From Mesobacillus maritimus (GTDB taxonomy: Bacteria > Bacillota > Bacilli > Bacillales > Cytobacillaceae): a stretch of 64,000 nt of DNA. Positions 53,013-62,542 of the stretch are shown piece by piece (position 1 is the first letter of the stretch; every line of letters starts with the position of its first letter). The stretch lies in the NCBI RefSeq assembly GCF_019749255.1, contig NZ_JACWFH010000008.1, positions 584,366 through 648,365 of the forward strand, in the 5' to 3' direction. The notes below the pieces were generated by a model. That model worked only from the letters and a program-made list of their open reading frames with translations, searched no databases and was not told the origin of the DNA. The position numbers and the translations under genes are program-made.

Positions 53013-54569
53013 ATGAGTTGGGAACCGGAAATTAAAGAGCTTCGCTATCGAGAGGAATTAGCCCGAAAAATGGGTGGAGAAGAGAGAGTTAATAAGCATA
53101 AATCATTTGGAAAGCTTACGGTGAGAGAAAGAATTGATAGTTTACTAGATGATGGGACTTTCCATGAAACAGGGGCAATTGCAGGCAAGGGAAAATATGA
53201 TGAAAATGGGCAGCTGATTGATTTTACACCTGCTAATTTTATCCTCGGAACTGGGCGAGTAAACCGAAGAAAAGTGGTTGTAGGCGGAGATGATTTTACA
53301 GTCCGTGGTGGAGCTGCAGATGGTGCGATTCATGGAAAGCAGGTATACGCAGAACGATTAGCACATGATCTTCAAATTCCTATCGTTCGGTTAGTAGATG
53401 GAACCGGTGGTGGCGGCAGTGTTAAAACCCTTGATTCTAGTGGTCATACCTATGTCCCTGTTAATCCAGCCTGGGATTTGGTGGTTTCAAATATGGAAAG
53501 GGTTCCGGTTGTCGCTGCCTGTTTGGGTTCTGTTGCTGGCCTGGGAGCTGCGAGGGTAGCGGCTTCTCACTTTTCAGTGATGGTCGAAGATACGTCTCAA
53601 TTGTTTGTAGCCGGGCCACCAGTAGTGAAATTTGGTATGGGTCAGGATTTAACGAAAGAAGAATTAGGGGGCATTCAGGTCCATAAATCAAGTGGGGCAG
53701 TCGACAATATTGCTCAGTCTGAAGAAGATGCTTTTGCGCAAATTCGCTCTTTTTTATCGTATCTCCCATCTAGTGTCTGGCAGCTACCACCTGTAGCTGA
53801 AGCTGAAGATGACACAGCTAGACGTGAAGAAAAGTTAATTTCTTTTATCCCTAAAAATAGACGGTCTCCTTATAAAATCCGTGAGTTATTGCCGTTAATA
53901 TTCGACCAAGACTCAATTTTTGAAATGGGTCGTTATTATGGAGGCGGGACGGTCACATGCTTTGCTCGATTAGATGGTCATCCAGTTGGAGTTTTGGCGC
54001 CTGATCCTTTTGTAAACGGTGGGGGCTTAACCTCTGAAAGCTCAGAAAAGTTGGAGCGATTTGTGGATCTCTGTCAGACATTCCATCTTCCGATTGTTAA
54101 CCTTGTGGACCAACCGGGTATGGTAATTGGGTTGCCATCCGAGAAGAAAGGCACGATACGAAAAGGAGTTCGAGCAATTTCTGCGGTATATCAGGCAAAG
54201 GTACCTATGGTTGAAATTATAATGCGGAGAGTATTCGGTGTTGGTGGTGCTGGAATGTCAAATGGTCATGGATTGAACCAACGGTATGCATGGCCATCTG
54301 GAGATTGGGGCTCTCTTCCAGTGGAGGGTGGAGTTCATGTTGCCTACCGAAGAGAGCTTGAAGCGAGTGAAAACCCAGAGGAACTTTTAAATGAATTACT
54401 TGAACGTATGGAGTCCATTCGCTCGCCGTTTCGTACAGCGGAAGCGTTTGGAGTGGAGGAGATTATTGATCCTAGAGAAACGCGTCCTCTATTATGTGAA
54501 TGGGTAAAGGATGCCTATGAACTCCTTCCCCAGCAGTTGGGACCTTCTCATCATGGAATGAGACCATAG
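53013..54569 (+). CDS. acyl-CoA carboxylase carboxyltransferase subunit (PccB-like)
   Basis: This 518-residue protein contains both crotonase-like halves of a biotin-dependent carboxyltransferase, with GKLTVRERIDSLLDDGTFHE near residue 35, VDGTGGGGS in the first half and VDQPGMVIGL with the EKKGTIRKG segment in the second. It would move CO2 from carboxybiotin to an acyl-CoA; propionyl-, methylcrotonyl-, geranyl- and acetyl-CoA enzymes share this build. Its biotin carrier is the 45764 gene. ATG 53013 is placed by AGAGGAGG 8 bases upstream; the ATG at 53007 is too close. Confidence 0.9.
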   Translation: MSWEPEIKELRYREELARKMGGEERVNKHKSFGKLTVRERIDSLLDDGTFHETGAIAGKGKYDENGQLIDFTPANFILGTGRVNRRKVVVGGDDFTVRGGAADGAIHGKQVYAERLAHDLQIPIVRLVDGTGGGGSVKTLDSSGHTYVPVNPAWDLVVSNMERVPVVAACLGSVAGLGAARVAASHFSVMVEDTSQLFVAGPPVVKFGMGQDLTKEELGGIQVHKSSGAVDNIAQSEEDAFAQIRSFLSYLPSSVWQLPPVAEAEDDTARREEKLISFIPKNRRSPYKIRELLPLIFDQDSIFEMGRYYGGGTVTCFARLDGHPVGVLAPDPFVNGGGLTSESSEKLERFVDLCQTFHLPIVNLVDQPGMVIGLPSEKKGTIRKGVRAISAVYQAKVPMVEIIMRRVFGVGGAGMSNGHGLNQRYAWPSGDWGSLPVEGGVHVAYRRELEASENPEELLNELLERMESIRSPFRTAEAFGVEEIIDPRETRPLLCEWVKDAYELLPQQLGPSHHGMRP

Positions 54570-54615
54570 TTTACTAGTGTGATAAAAATTCATTTTAATC
54601 GAGGGAGGGTAAAGA

Positions 54616-56349
54616 TTGTCACAAATCGACTTAATCAGTGAAATGGCTGTTAAAGAAGAAGTGGTTGCTAAATGTGTGGAGCACTGGGCAGAGGTGTCAG
54701 GTGAGAAAACCTTTTTATTTTATGGTGAAAATAATAAAAAGCTAACGTATCAGCAGTTTAACCAATTGGCCAATAGTATTGCTCACTCTCTTCGGGCAAG
54801 AGGAATCAATAAAGGAGACCGTGTCTCAGTTTTTCTGAAAAATCCTTATATTACCACGATTGTGATGTTTGCCATCTGGAAGTGTGGAGGAGTTTTTAGC
54901 CCTATAAATTTTAATTATCGTGGAAAGTTACTAAGCTATCAAATAAATGACACCGAACCGAAAATGCTTTTTACTGAAAGAAGCATGGTTCCTATTTTGA
55001 ATGAAATAGCAGATGAAATAGAAGGGATGTATGCTGTAGTATATAGCCCCCAAGAGGGTGATCATGATTATATAGCAGAAATATCTGAAATTACTCTTGA
55101 TCAACGTGTGATTGAAACCCCTTATGAAAGGCTTTTGCAAGGGGAAACTAGCAATCTAGATGTGGAATTAAATTACTGGGATACTGCAAATATTATTTAT
55201 ACATCGGGAACAACTGGGCCTGCTAAGGGAGTTGTTCAATCGCATCGTTGGATAAATGGGTATACATTAAGGATGCGTTTATGTATGACATCTGAGGATG
55301 TTGTGTATAATGACCTCCCGCTTTACCATGTTGGTGGTGCATTTGCAAACATTGCGAGGGCGGCCTATTTAGGTTGCACTGTTGCCTTGTGGGATAAGTT
55401 TAGCCCACATCAGTTTTGGCAAAGGATTGAAACTTCAGGTGCGAGTGCGGCAATCTTGCTTGATGTGATGATCCCCTGGCTGATGAATGCTGAACCAACG
55501 AGTCAGGATAAAAATAACACTCTAAATAAAGTTCATATGCAGCCTTTACCAAAATATCATCATGAAGTAGCAAAACGATTCGGAATCAATATTGTTTCAG
55601 CTGGATTTGGTCAGACTGAATCGGGAAATCCACTTGCAGGCATGATTTTTGAGCTTGAGGAGGGACAAGGGACCCCAAAACACCTCTATAAAGGACTATC
55701 TAGGGGAGAGATTCTGGAGAAGTGTGAGAAATTTGGAATCCCTGTGATTGATGGAAAACAGGAATTAAAGAAGGGATTTATGGGCAAGCCTACGATGTAT
55801 TTTGATGTTGCAGTGCTTGATGAAAATGATTTAGAAGTTCCAGTTGGTCAAGTCGGACAAATTGCATTCCGTCCAAAACTGCCTCACTTGATTTTGAATG
55901 AGTATTTCAATAAACCAGCGTCTACAACAAAAGCGTTTAAGAACCTCTGGTTCCATTCTGGAGATGCCGGTTATCTTGGAGAAGATGGTTATTATTATTT
56001 TGTTGACCGCATGGGAGGAGTAATTCGTTGCCGTGGGGAGAAAATTTCATCTTATCAGTTAGAAGATATCATTACTGGGCATCCAGAAATTGATTTTTGT
56101 GCCGCCTTTCCTGTACCGGCTGAAGTTGGTGATGAAGATGATGTAGCTGTGTTTGTCGTGAAAAAGGCTGACACAAAAATAGATGAGGAAGATTTGAGAG
56201 AGTGGGCAAAAAGTCAAATGCCAAAATACATGTGGCCAAAGTACATTCGCTTTACTTTAGAACTTCCCCGTACTCCTACGAATAAAATTGAGAAATATAA
56301 ATTGAGAGAAGAATTAATTCAAGAACTTAAGGTAGAACATGTTAAATAA
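54616..56349 (+). CDS. acyl-CoA synthetase (AMP-forming), crotonobetaine/carnitine-CoA ligase-like
   Basis: This 577-residue ANL enzyme has the P-loop YTSGTTGPAKG (Tyr195 on), the substrate region with LPLYHVGGAF and GFGQTESG, the HSGD motif and a C-terminal PRTPTNKIEKYKL catalytic Lys region. The layout is closest to CaiC-like ligases that activate carnitine or crotonobetaine, but this cannot be asserted from sequence alone. It starts at TTG 54616 behind GAGGGAGGG. It closes the operon; a terminator follows. Confidence 0.85.
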   Translation: MSQIDLISEMAVKEEVVAKCVEHWAEVSGEKTFLFYGENNKKLTYQQFNQLANSIAHSLRARGINKGDRVSVFLKNPYITTIVMFAIWKCGGVFSPINFNYRGKLLSYQINDTEPKMLFTERSMVPILNEIADEIEGMYAVVYSPQEGDHDYIAEISEITLDQRVIETPYERLLQGETSNLDVELNYWDTANIIYTSGTTGPAKGVVQSHRWINGYTLRMRLCMTSEDVVYNDLPLYHVGGAFANIARAAYLGCTVALWDKFSPHQFWQRIETSGASAAILLDVMIPWLMNAEPTSQDKNNTLNKVHMQPLPKYHHEVAKRFGINIVSAGFGQTESGNPLAGMIFELEEGQGTPKHLYKGLSRGEILEKCEKFGIPVIDGKQELKKGFMGKPTMYFDVAVLDENDLEVPVGQVGQIAFRPKLPHLILNEYFNKPASTTKAFKNLWFHSGDAGYLGEDGYYYFVDRMGGVIRCRGEKISSYQLEDIITGHPEIDFCAAFPVPAEVGDEDDVAVFVVKKADTKIDEEDLREWAKSQMPKYMWPKYIRFTLELPRTPTNKIEKYKLREELIQELKVEHVK

Positions 56350-56383
56350 TTGAGTTTAGCTACCTTTAGCAGTATCCTTGTAT

Positions 56384-56410
56384 AAAGGCCCCGTTAATGG
56401 GGCCTTTTAA
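56384..56410 (+). terminator. terminator of the carboxylase/importer operon
   Basis: AAAGGCCCC and GGGGCCTTTT pair around GTTAAT, with a T-run. Confidence 0.92.
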
Positions 56411-56449
56411 TATTCTTATGTGATCTTTTTAATCTAAATGAGAAATGAA

Positions 56450-57022
56450 TTATTCAGTAGTACGAATGTATTCTTCATTCAAAACCGAAAACATGTTGAT
56501 GTCTTGGTAATCTCCTTTAATAAACATACTTTTCCTCAGGGTCCCCTCGTATGTCATGCCAATTTTATTTAGCACTTTTTGTGATCCGATGTTTTCTTTA
56601 AAGGTCCTTGCTTGTATTCGTGTTAAGTTTAAGCTCTTAAATCCAAATTTGATTACTTCTTTCGCTGCTTCTGTCATGATTCCATCTCCCCAGTAATCTT
56701 CAGAAAGAACATAAGCAATTTCAGCTTTATTATGAGCTGTTTCAAAGGTGACAAACTCAATGGTACCGATTAATTTAGATGTTTCTTTTAACTGTATTCC
56801 CCATAAAAGTTTTTTGTTGATTTGATATTGCTCTAATAGATAATCAATGAATTTTCGCGTATCTTCTAGATTCTTGTGAGTAGGAAAAGGAATGTATTTT
56901 GTTACTTCTTTAGAGGACGTAAAGGAATGCATATCCTCTAGATCTTTAAACGTCACTTTCCGCATCAGTAGGCGAGAAGTCTCTAATCGGGGATGATGTA
57001 AGCATGCCTCGTTTATATCCAA
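56450..57022 (-). CDS. GNAT acetyltransferase, RimJ/RimL type
   Basis: This 190-residue GCN5-like N-acetyltransferase has the RimJ/RimL start LETSRLLMRKVTFKD, the acetyl-CoA-binding region YVLSEDYWGDGIMTEA and the terminal NIGSQKVLNKIGMTYEG. Substrates in this branch are ribosomal protein N-termini or small amines, not decidable here. It starts at TTG 57022 behind AAAGGGTGA. It is a lone gene on the minus strand. Confidence 0.88.
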   Translation of the reverse strand: MDINEACLHHPRLETSRLLMRKVTFKDLEDMHSFTSSKEVTKYIPFPTHKNLEDTRKFIDYLLEQYQINKKLLWGIQLKETSKLIGTIEFVTFETAHNKAEIAYVLSEDYWGDGIMTEAAKEVIKFGFKSLNLTRIQARTFKENIGSQKVLNKIGMTYEGTLRKSMFIKGDYQDINMFSVLNEEYIRTTE

Positions 57023-57792
57023 TAAAGTTCACCCTTTAAGATAACCATATGGCTATGAATTAAAAACCTCGTTATTTTCATCATTTCTTATGGCTAATAT
57101 ATCTCTTATTATATTGTACTAGAAAAGGAAAATGCCAATGGGTGTGACTAATGATTATTTGTATGTGTCAAAAATGTTTAATGAAGCTAACAGATTTTGT
57201 TGCTTAAAAAGATTAAAGACCCTAGTTCTTTCTGATTTTAAAAAGAATGGCTGTTTTCGTATAGAGTAAAGGGGTATATATTTTTTTTTGATGTAAGGAG
57301 GCGATTAAATATGTGGAAGGAAAGGATAAGAAGTGACCTAAAACTCTAAGGTCTAATGATTTCCTAATACTGCTTCTTCGAACAAGGAAAATTGACATAA
57401 AAGATTGCAACGAAATTTAAACCTATTAGTGCCGTTACCCCTTCATAGATAAGAGCTTAGGATAATATACTATTTATTCCGATAATAAAATCCCTCAAAC
57501 TATCTACCTCCCAAAATAACGATTATTAGATTGGTAAAACAACAATCTTCCAGAAAACAGCCTTAAGAAAAGATACGTCGGGTAGATTCCCCGTTAATTA
57601 GTCCCTTTCTGATTAATTGTAAAGTTTTTATAAAATAGGAAAAAGAGGGATGTTTTTTATGGTATAGTGATATTTATGTGAATAATACCCAGTAATTTGG
57701 AAGGATATGAAAGTAAACCTTAGATAGATAATCTATTAGTTGAAGGTATACTACTATTTTCATAGAGTTTCTAACGAAAGATTTTAAAAATA
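57023..57792. other. about 770 bases without a supported gene
   Basis: The region is AT-rich and holds two short open frames with ribosome sites (57138-57269, 43 codons; 57311-57349, 12 codons behind AAGGAGG at 57296-57302), neither of recognisable family. GGCTGTTTTC (57249-57258) recurs inverted as GAAAACAGCC (57547-57556). This may be a decayed mobile or gene remnant; nothing firm can be assigned. Confidence 0.4.
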
Positions 57793-57820
57793 TGAAACTC
57801 TTTTTTCTACTATTCGTATT
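57793..57820 (+). promoter_or_regulatory. sigma-W promoter of yknWXYZ
   Basis: TGAAAC (57793-57798), 16 bases, then CGTATT (57815-57820): a perfect match to the ECF sigma-W type -35 TGAAAC and -10 CGTA. In B. subtilis yknWXYZ is a sigma-W operon for protection against the SdpC toxin. Confidence 0.82.
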
Positions 57821-57856
57821 ATTTACAGTATAAAGATAAAAAGGGGATGACTAGCA

Positions 57857-58513
57857 TTGTCAGAAGAAACGATTGCAAGAAAACCATCAATATTTGGGAT
57901 CATTTGGAGCCCAACAGAACAATTTGAACGGATTAAAGAAAGACCCAAGATTTGGGCTCCACTCGGAATCGTTACATTATTATTTATCGTAGGAATGTAT
58001 TTAACTTCTCTAGGACTAGAAATAGAGCTTGAAGGGATACCTGAAGCGGACTTGGCCCTTGCTAAGGCTGCGGGCACGTTTACGTTAATCCTAGTGGGAA
58101 TTATTTCCCCGATTTTTGGAGCGTTCATTTCGACATTAATTTATTTGTTAATTTCGAAGATTCCTGGCTCAGGTGTTACCTTTAAGAAATTATTTTCAAT
58201 GAATACTCATTTGATGATGATTTCAGCGTTAAGTGTTTTGGTTAACGGGGTTGGAATAGCTTTGTTTGGAGGAAATGCAGAAATACAGTTTACTAGCCTT
58301 GGTTCACTTATTGAGGTTGAAGGTGCATTAGCTGGATTATTCAATAGTATTGAAGTATTTCAGATTTGGGGTGTGATCCTTACTGCTATCGGTCTTCACA
58401 AAGTGGCTGATTTCTCAAAAGGATTGGCTTGGACAGTTTCAATTGCATTTTATGTGATTAGTGTGATTACTGCGATGGTAGGAGCGGCTGCTAGCGGAAT
58501 GGTGGGTCTATAA
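57857..58513 (+). CDS. yknW: Yip1-family membrane protein YknW
   Basis: This 218-residue protein has about five membrane segments and the Yip1 N-terminal pattern SIFGIIWSPTEQFERIKERP. In B. subtilis YknW helps assemble the YknXYZ efflux complex. It starts at TTG 57857 behind AAGGGGATGA, 36 bases after the sigma-W -10. Confidence 0.85.
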   Translation: MSEETIARKPSIFGIIWSPTEQFERIKERPKIWAPLGIVTLLFIVGMYLTSLGLEIELEGIPEADLALAKAAGTFTLILVGIISPIFGAFISTLIYLLISKIPGSGVTFKKLFSMNTHLMMISALSVLVNGVGIALFGGNAEIQFTSLGSLIEVEGALAGLFNSIEVFQIWGVILTAIGLHKVADFSKGLAWTVSIAFYVISVITAMVGAAASGMVGL

Positions 58514-58517
58514 CCCA

Positions 58518-59624
58518 ATGGAGAAAAAGAAAAAAATAGGGATTGCTATAGGGGTAGGAGTCCTAATTGTAGGATTATTTGGGATTAATATATGGAAGAA
58601 AGCTGCGTCAGAGAATGTCACTGCAGAAGTCACTAATATAATAGAAGAAACAGTTTCCGAGAAAGTGATGACACCAGGTACATTAAAACTAGCAAATGAA
58701 CAAACCGTTTATTTTGCACCGGAAAATGGAGAAATATCAGAAGTTCTTGTTGAAGAAGGCGAGGACGTGAAAAAAGGTACGCCTCTCCTTCGTTATGAGA
58801 ATAAACAGCTGGAGCTTGAAAAAAAGCAAAATGAACTACAATTACAATCCAGTCAATTGCAGTTAAACAATCTCCGTGACCAGCATAAAGAATTAGATGA
58901 GAAATTAGAAAAAGACTCAAAAAATGAAATGCTGCAGTCAGAACATGACCAAGTATGGTTACAACAGCAGCAAACCAATCTTGAAATTGAACAGCTTCAA
59001 TTACAAAAACAGTCTATCGAGCAGCAGATTGCAGAGCTTGAAGTGAAAAGTGAATTGGACGGGAAAGTTGTATCTGTGAATGATGTAGCAGGTGCTAGCT
59101 CCAATCAACTAGAGCCACAACCACTTATTCAAATTGGAACATTAGAGCAATTGATGGTAGAAGGAATCATTTCTGAGTATGATACTCTAAAAGTCAAGCA
59201 AGGTCAGAGCGTGGTGCTATCCTCTGATGTCTTGCCTGGGGAATCCTGGAAAGGGAAGGTCAGCTTTGTTGGGTATTTACCAGAGGAGGCTAATTCTTTA
59301 GGTGGGGAAACGGGGGTCCAATATCGGATTGAAGTGAATGTTGAGGATAAAAACATTCTTTTAAAACCTGGTTTCCAAATGGTTATGGAAATCCTTACCG
59401 AGGAACGAAAGACTAAAACTCTTCCATTAAGTGCTGTCAAGCAAGAAGGTGACACTAGTTACGTGTTTACCGTGGTTGACGGTAAGACTGAAAAAAAAGA
59501 AGTTTCAGTTGGATTGGTTTCAAATGAAAGCATTGAAATCACTGATGGTCTTTCGGAGGAAGACGAAGTGTTGCTTGACCCATCTGATGACGTGTCAGCT
59601 GGGATGGATGTGACTGTGAAATGA
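58518..59624 (+). CDS. yknX: efflux RND/MacA-like periplasmic adaptor YknX
   Basis: This 368-residue adaptor has an N-terminal membrane anchor (about 6-25), a lipoyl/barrel-sandwich domain split by a long coiled coil (about 95-180, [14 protein letters not shown] on) and beta-barrel C-domains. It links the YknYZ transporter to its exported substrate. Only 4 bases separate it from yknW. The next gene starts within its stop codon. Confidence 0.87.
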   Translation: MEKKKKIGIAIGVGVLIVGLFGINIWKKAASENVTAEVTNIIEETVSEKVMTPGTLKLANEQTVYFAPENGEISEVLVEEGEDVKKGTPLLRYENKQLELEKKQNELQLQSSQLQLNNLRDQHKELDEKLEKDSKNEMLQSEHDQVWLQQQQTNLEIEQLQLQKQSIEQQIAELEVKSELDGKVVSVNDVAGASSNQLEPQPLIQIGTLEQLMVEGIISEYDTLKVKQGQSVVLSSDVLPGESWKGKVSFVGYLPEEANSLGGETGVQYRIEVNVEDKNILLKPGFQMVMEILTEERKTKTLPLSAVKQEGDTSYVFTVVDGKTEKKEVSVGLVSNESIEITDGLSEEDEVLLDPSDDVSAGMDVTVK

Positions 59625-60316
59625 TCCGTTTACAATCGGTTGTCAAAAGCTACTCGATTGGAAAAGAGCAAGTGGACGTGCTGAAAGGAATTGACTTACA
59701 TATTAAAGAGGGAGAATTCACGGCAATCATGGGGCCATCAGGGTCTGGCAAATCAACGCTTATGAACATCGTTGGTTGTCTTGATCGACCGTCAAGTGGT
59801 GACTATTATTTAAATGACCATTTGGTATCCCAATATGATGAAAAGGAACTTGCACAGGTTAGAAACCGATCTATTGGGTTTGTGTTTCAACAATTTCAAC
59901 TCTTGCCTAGGTTAAATGCGTTAAAAAATGTAGAGCTTCCGATGATTTATGCAGGGGTGAAGAAGAAAGAACGTGAAGAGCGAGCATCAGAGGCTCTCCA
60001 TAAAGTGGGGCTTAGTGATCGGATGGGGCATCTGCCGAACGAATTATCTGGTGGACAAAAACAGCGAGTTGCAATTGCTAGAGCGATTGTCAACAACCCA
60101 GACTTAATTTTAGCAGATGAGCCTACTGGAGCACTTGATTCAAAGACGAGTGTGCAAATTATGGAGTTATTCACGATGCTCAATCAAGAAGGAACAACGA
60201 TTATCCTTGTAACCCACGAGAGTGAAGTCGCAGAATATGCCCGGCGCACCGTATTTGTTCGTGACGGGATGGTCATGCAAAACGAAACTACAGTCAAAGG
60301 AGGGGAAAGTCTTTGA
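59621..60316 (+). CDS. yknY: MacB-like ABC transporter ATP-binding protein YknY
   Basis: This 231-residue ATPase has Walker A GPSGSGKS, signature LSGGQKQR, Walker [14 protein letters not shown] and the switch His in LVTHE. It drives the YknZ permease as a mechanotransmission ATPase. It overlaps yknX (ATGA) and yknZ (TTGA) by 4 bases each, a tightly coupled operon. Confidence 0.92.
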   Translation: MIRLQSVVKSYSIGKEQVDVLKGIDLHIKEGEFTAIMGPSGSGKSTLMNIVGCLDRPSSGDYYLNDHLVSQYDEKELAQVRNRSIGFVFQQFQLLPRLNALKNVELPMIYAGVKKKEREERASEALHKVGLSDRMGHLPNELSGGQKQRVAIARAIVNNPDLILADEPTGALDSKTSVQIMELFTMLNQEGTTIILVTHESEVAEYARRTVFVRDGMVMQNETTVKGGESL

Positions 60317-61506
60317 GTGTAGCTGAAAATATGAAAATGGCGCTTTCCTCTCTTTTGGCTCATAAATTACGTTCAATCCTCACAATGATTGGGATTATCA
60401 TTGGAGTTGGATCAGTCATTACGGTGGTTGCTATTGGTCAAGGTGGAGAAGCGATGTTAAAATCGCAAATAGTTGGTGCAGGAAATACGATCGAATTATT
60501 TTATATGCCCTCTGATGAAGAATTGATTGCCAATCCGAATGCAATGATGATGGCACCTTTTACACAGGAAGATCTAAAGGCAGTGGAGAAAATACCTGAG
60601 GTGACAAAGGTGGTCGCAACTAGTTCTGAGTATGGAAATGTCCGTGTACGAGAGGACACACTAGAGGCTTCAATTACCGGAATTAATCAAGCGTATCTAG
60701 ATGTGAACGGACTGAAAGTGGATACAGGAAGAAACCTGTTGGCTGCTGATTTTCTTGGGGGACGTCGCGTCGCGGTTGTCAGCTCTTCCTTTCGTGAGGA
60801 ACTGTTTGAGGGAGAGGACCCTCTAGGTAAAGTAATTTTTGTTCGTTCCCAGCCGGTTGAAATAGTTGGCGTGCTAGAACAGCCGACAGGTTTATTTTCA
60901 TTTGGTGCAAATGAAGTATACCTTCCTTGGAATACTTGGCGAACGATATACGCTTCCAATGAGTTAAGTCAGGTGACGCTGCAAACAGAAAATGCGGAGG
61001 ATTTACAGGAAGCAGGACAGAAGGCTGCAGATCTATTAAATCGGATGCATAACACAGAAGAAGCCTACCAGGTTATTAATATGGAAGAAATTGCTGCCGG
61101 GGTAGGTCAGGTCACGAGAATCATGACAATCATCATCAGTAGTATTGCAGGTGTCTCCTTGTTAGTTGGCGGGATTGGTGTAATGAATATTATGCTAGTT
61201 TCAGTTACCGAACGAACTAGAGAAATCGGGGTTCGAATGTCGCTTGGTGCGACGAGGGGACAAATATTACTTCAGTTCCTCATTGAAGCCGTTACACTCA
61301 CCTTAATCGGTGGTGGAATTGGTATTCTGTTAGGATGGGGAACTTCAAGCATTGTTTCGCATTTTGCTGGCTGGCCAGCACTTGTTTCATGGCCGGTTAT
61401 AGTTGGTGGTTTGTTGTTTTCTATGATTATTGGCGTTATCTTTGGAATTTTACCAGCGAATAAAGCGTCTAAACTTGATCCAATCGCATCTTTACGGTAT
61501 GAGTAA
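60313..61506 (+). CDS. yknZ: MacB-like ABC transporter permease YknZ
   Basis: This 397-residue FtsX/MacB-type permease has an N-terminal membrane helix (about 20-40), a large external domain and three C-terminal helices with the motif [21 protein letters not shown]. It starts at TTG 60313 behind AAAGGAGGGG. With YknX and YknY it forms the tripartite-like exporter reported to remove the SDP toxin. A terminator follows. Confidence 0.92.
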   Translation: MSVAENMKMALSSLLAHKLRSILTMIGIIIGVGSVITVVAIGQGGEAMLKSQIVGAGNTIELFYMPSDEELIANPNAMMMAPFTQEDLKAVEKIPEVTKVVATSSEYGNVRVREDTLEASITGINQAYLDVNGLKVDTGRNLLAADFLGGRRVAVVSSSFREELFEGEDPLGKVIFVRSQPVEIVGVLEQPTGLFSFGANEVYLPWNTWRTIYASNELSQVTLQTENAEDLQEAGQKAADLLNRMHNTEEAYQVINMEEIAAGVGQVTRIMTIIISSIAGVSLLVGGIGVMNIMLVSVTERTREIGVRMSLGATRGQILLQFLIEAVTLTLIGGGIGILLGWGTSSIVSHFAGWPALVSWPVIVGGLLFSMIIGVIFGILPANKASKLDPIASLRYE

Positions 61507-61534
61507 CTAAGTTAATAGAAATCAGTTAGAGATG

Positions 61535-61570
61535 AATCATCTGCCCTCAATTGGGTGGATGATTTTTTTA
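61535..61570 (+). terminator. terminator of yknWXYZ
   Basis: AATCATCTGCCC and GGGTGGATGATT pair around TCAATT and are followed by seven T. Confidence 0.9.
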
Positions 61571-61667
61571 AAACGGGGGGAATTTTTCAATAGAACAAAT
61601 AGTAAAGTTTATTGTAATCCTTGAAGTATTACAATAATCAAACATTCACTCTATTGGGGGGGAAATG

Positions 61668-62450
61668 ATGGATACAATGAATCACAACCAAAAAGCATGG
61701 GACAAAAAAGTAGAAAATGGATCTGCATATACTAAAGCAGCAAGTAAGGAGATTATTGAAAAAAGCATGTTAGGAGATTTACAGATAACCGTTACAACAA
61801 AAAGGCTGGTTCCAAGAAATTGGTTACCTGCCTCGCTGGATGGATTGAAGGTACTTTGTTTAGCATCTGGGGGTGGTCAACAAGGGCCAATATTGGCAGC
61901 AGCAGGTGCAGAGGTAACCGTTTATGACTTGTCGAGAAAGCAGTTAGAGCAAGATGAAATGGTCGCAAAACGAGATGGATTAAAGCTTCGGACAATTCAA
62001 GGAAATATGTCAGACCTTCACGCTTTTGAAGATGAAACCTTCGATTTAATTGTCCATCCTGTTTCAAATGTGTTTGTTGAGGATGTACGACCTGTTTGGA
62101 AGGAAGCTGCTAGAGTATTAAAAGATAAAGGAGTGATGATCTCTGGATTTACAAATCCGCTACTGTTTATTTTTGATGATGAAGAAGAAAGAAAGGGCAA
62201 CTTATCCGTAACCCAATCAATTCCATTTTCAACGCTAGATGGTTTATCAGAAGAGGAGATTGTTGAGTATATAACAAAAAATGAAACAATCGAGTTTGGT
62301 CATACGCTTGAGGATCAAATTCAAGGACAGATTGATGCTGGTTTTATCATAGCCGGTTTTTACGAGGATGATTTTGGAGGAAATCGAATACTAGATAAAT
62401 ATATTAAGACGTTTGTGGCGACAAGGGCTATAAAGGGGAAGGTTGAGTGA
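61668..62450 (+). CDS. class I SAM-dependent methyltransferase
   Basis: This 260-residue methyltransferase has motif I VLCLASGGGQQGPILAAAGAEVTVYDLS near residue 65 and motif post-I DLIVHPVSNVFVED. It opens with NHNQKAWDKK. The substrate is unknown. ATG 61668 is placed by the G-run at 61656-61662; ATG 61665 is equally possible. It is a lone gene after yknWXYZ. Confidence 0.85.
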   Translation: MDTMNHNQKAWDKKVENGSAYTKAASKEIIEKSMLGDLQITVTTKRLVPRNWLPASLDGLKVLCLASGGGQQGPILAAAGAEVTVYDLSRKQLEQDEMVAKRDGLKLRTIQGNMSDLHAFEDETFDLIVHPVSNVFVEDVRPVWKEAARVLKDKGVMISGFTNPLLFIFDDEEERKGNLSVTQSIPFSTLDGLSEEEIVEYITKNETIEFGHTLEDQIQGQIDAGFIIAGFYEDDFGGNRILDKYIKTFVATRAIKGKVE

Positions 62451-62493
62451 AATAAAACAAAGAAAACCAAAGGAATAATGGTATGAAAAATGG

Positions 62494-62528
62494 AGGCATC
62501 AACTAGAAAAAACTAGATGGTGCCTTTA
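62494..62528. terminator. weak bidirectional hairpin terminator
   Basis: AGGCA-CTAG and CTAG-TGCCT pair across a six-A loop between two convergent genes; T-tails are short on both strands. Confidence 0.45.
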
Positions 62529-62542
62529 CCCTATTGAAGAGT

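Noticed and set aside
43559..56349. Interpretation as an ordinary dipeptide permease operon
   Set aside because: Binding protein and permeases fit Dpp, but the enclosing carboxylase and ligase genes and overlapping starts argue against a simple peptide uptake role.
57222..57410. 62-codon minus-strand open frame in the 57 kb gap
   Set aside because: No ribosome site and no recognisable features.
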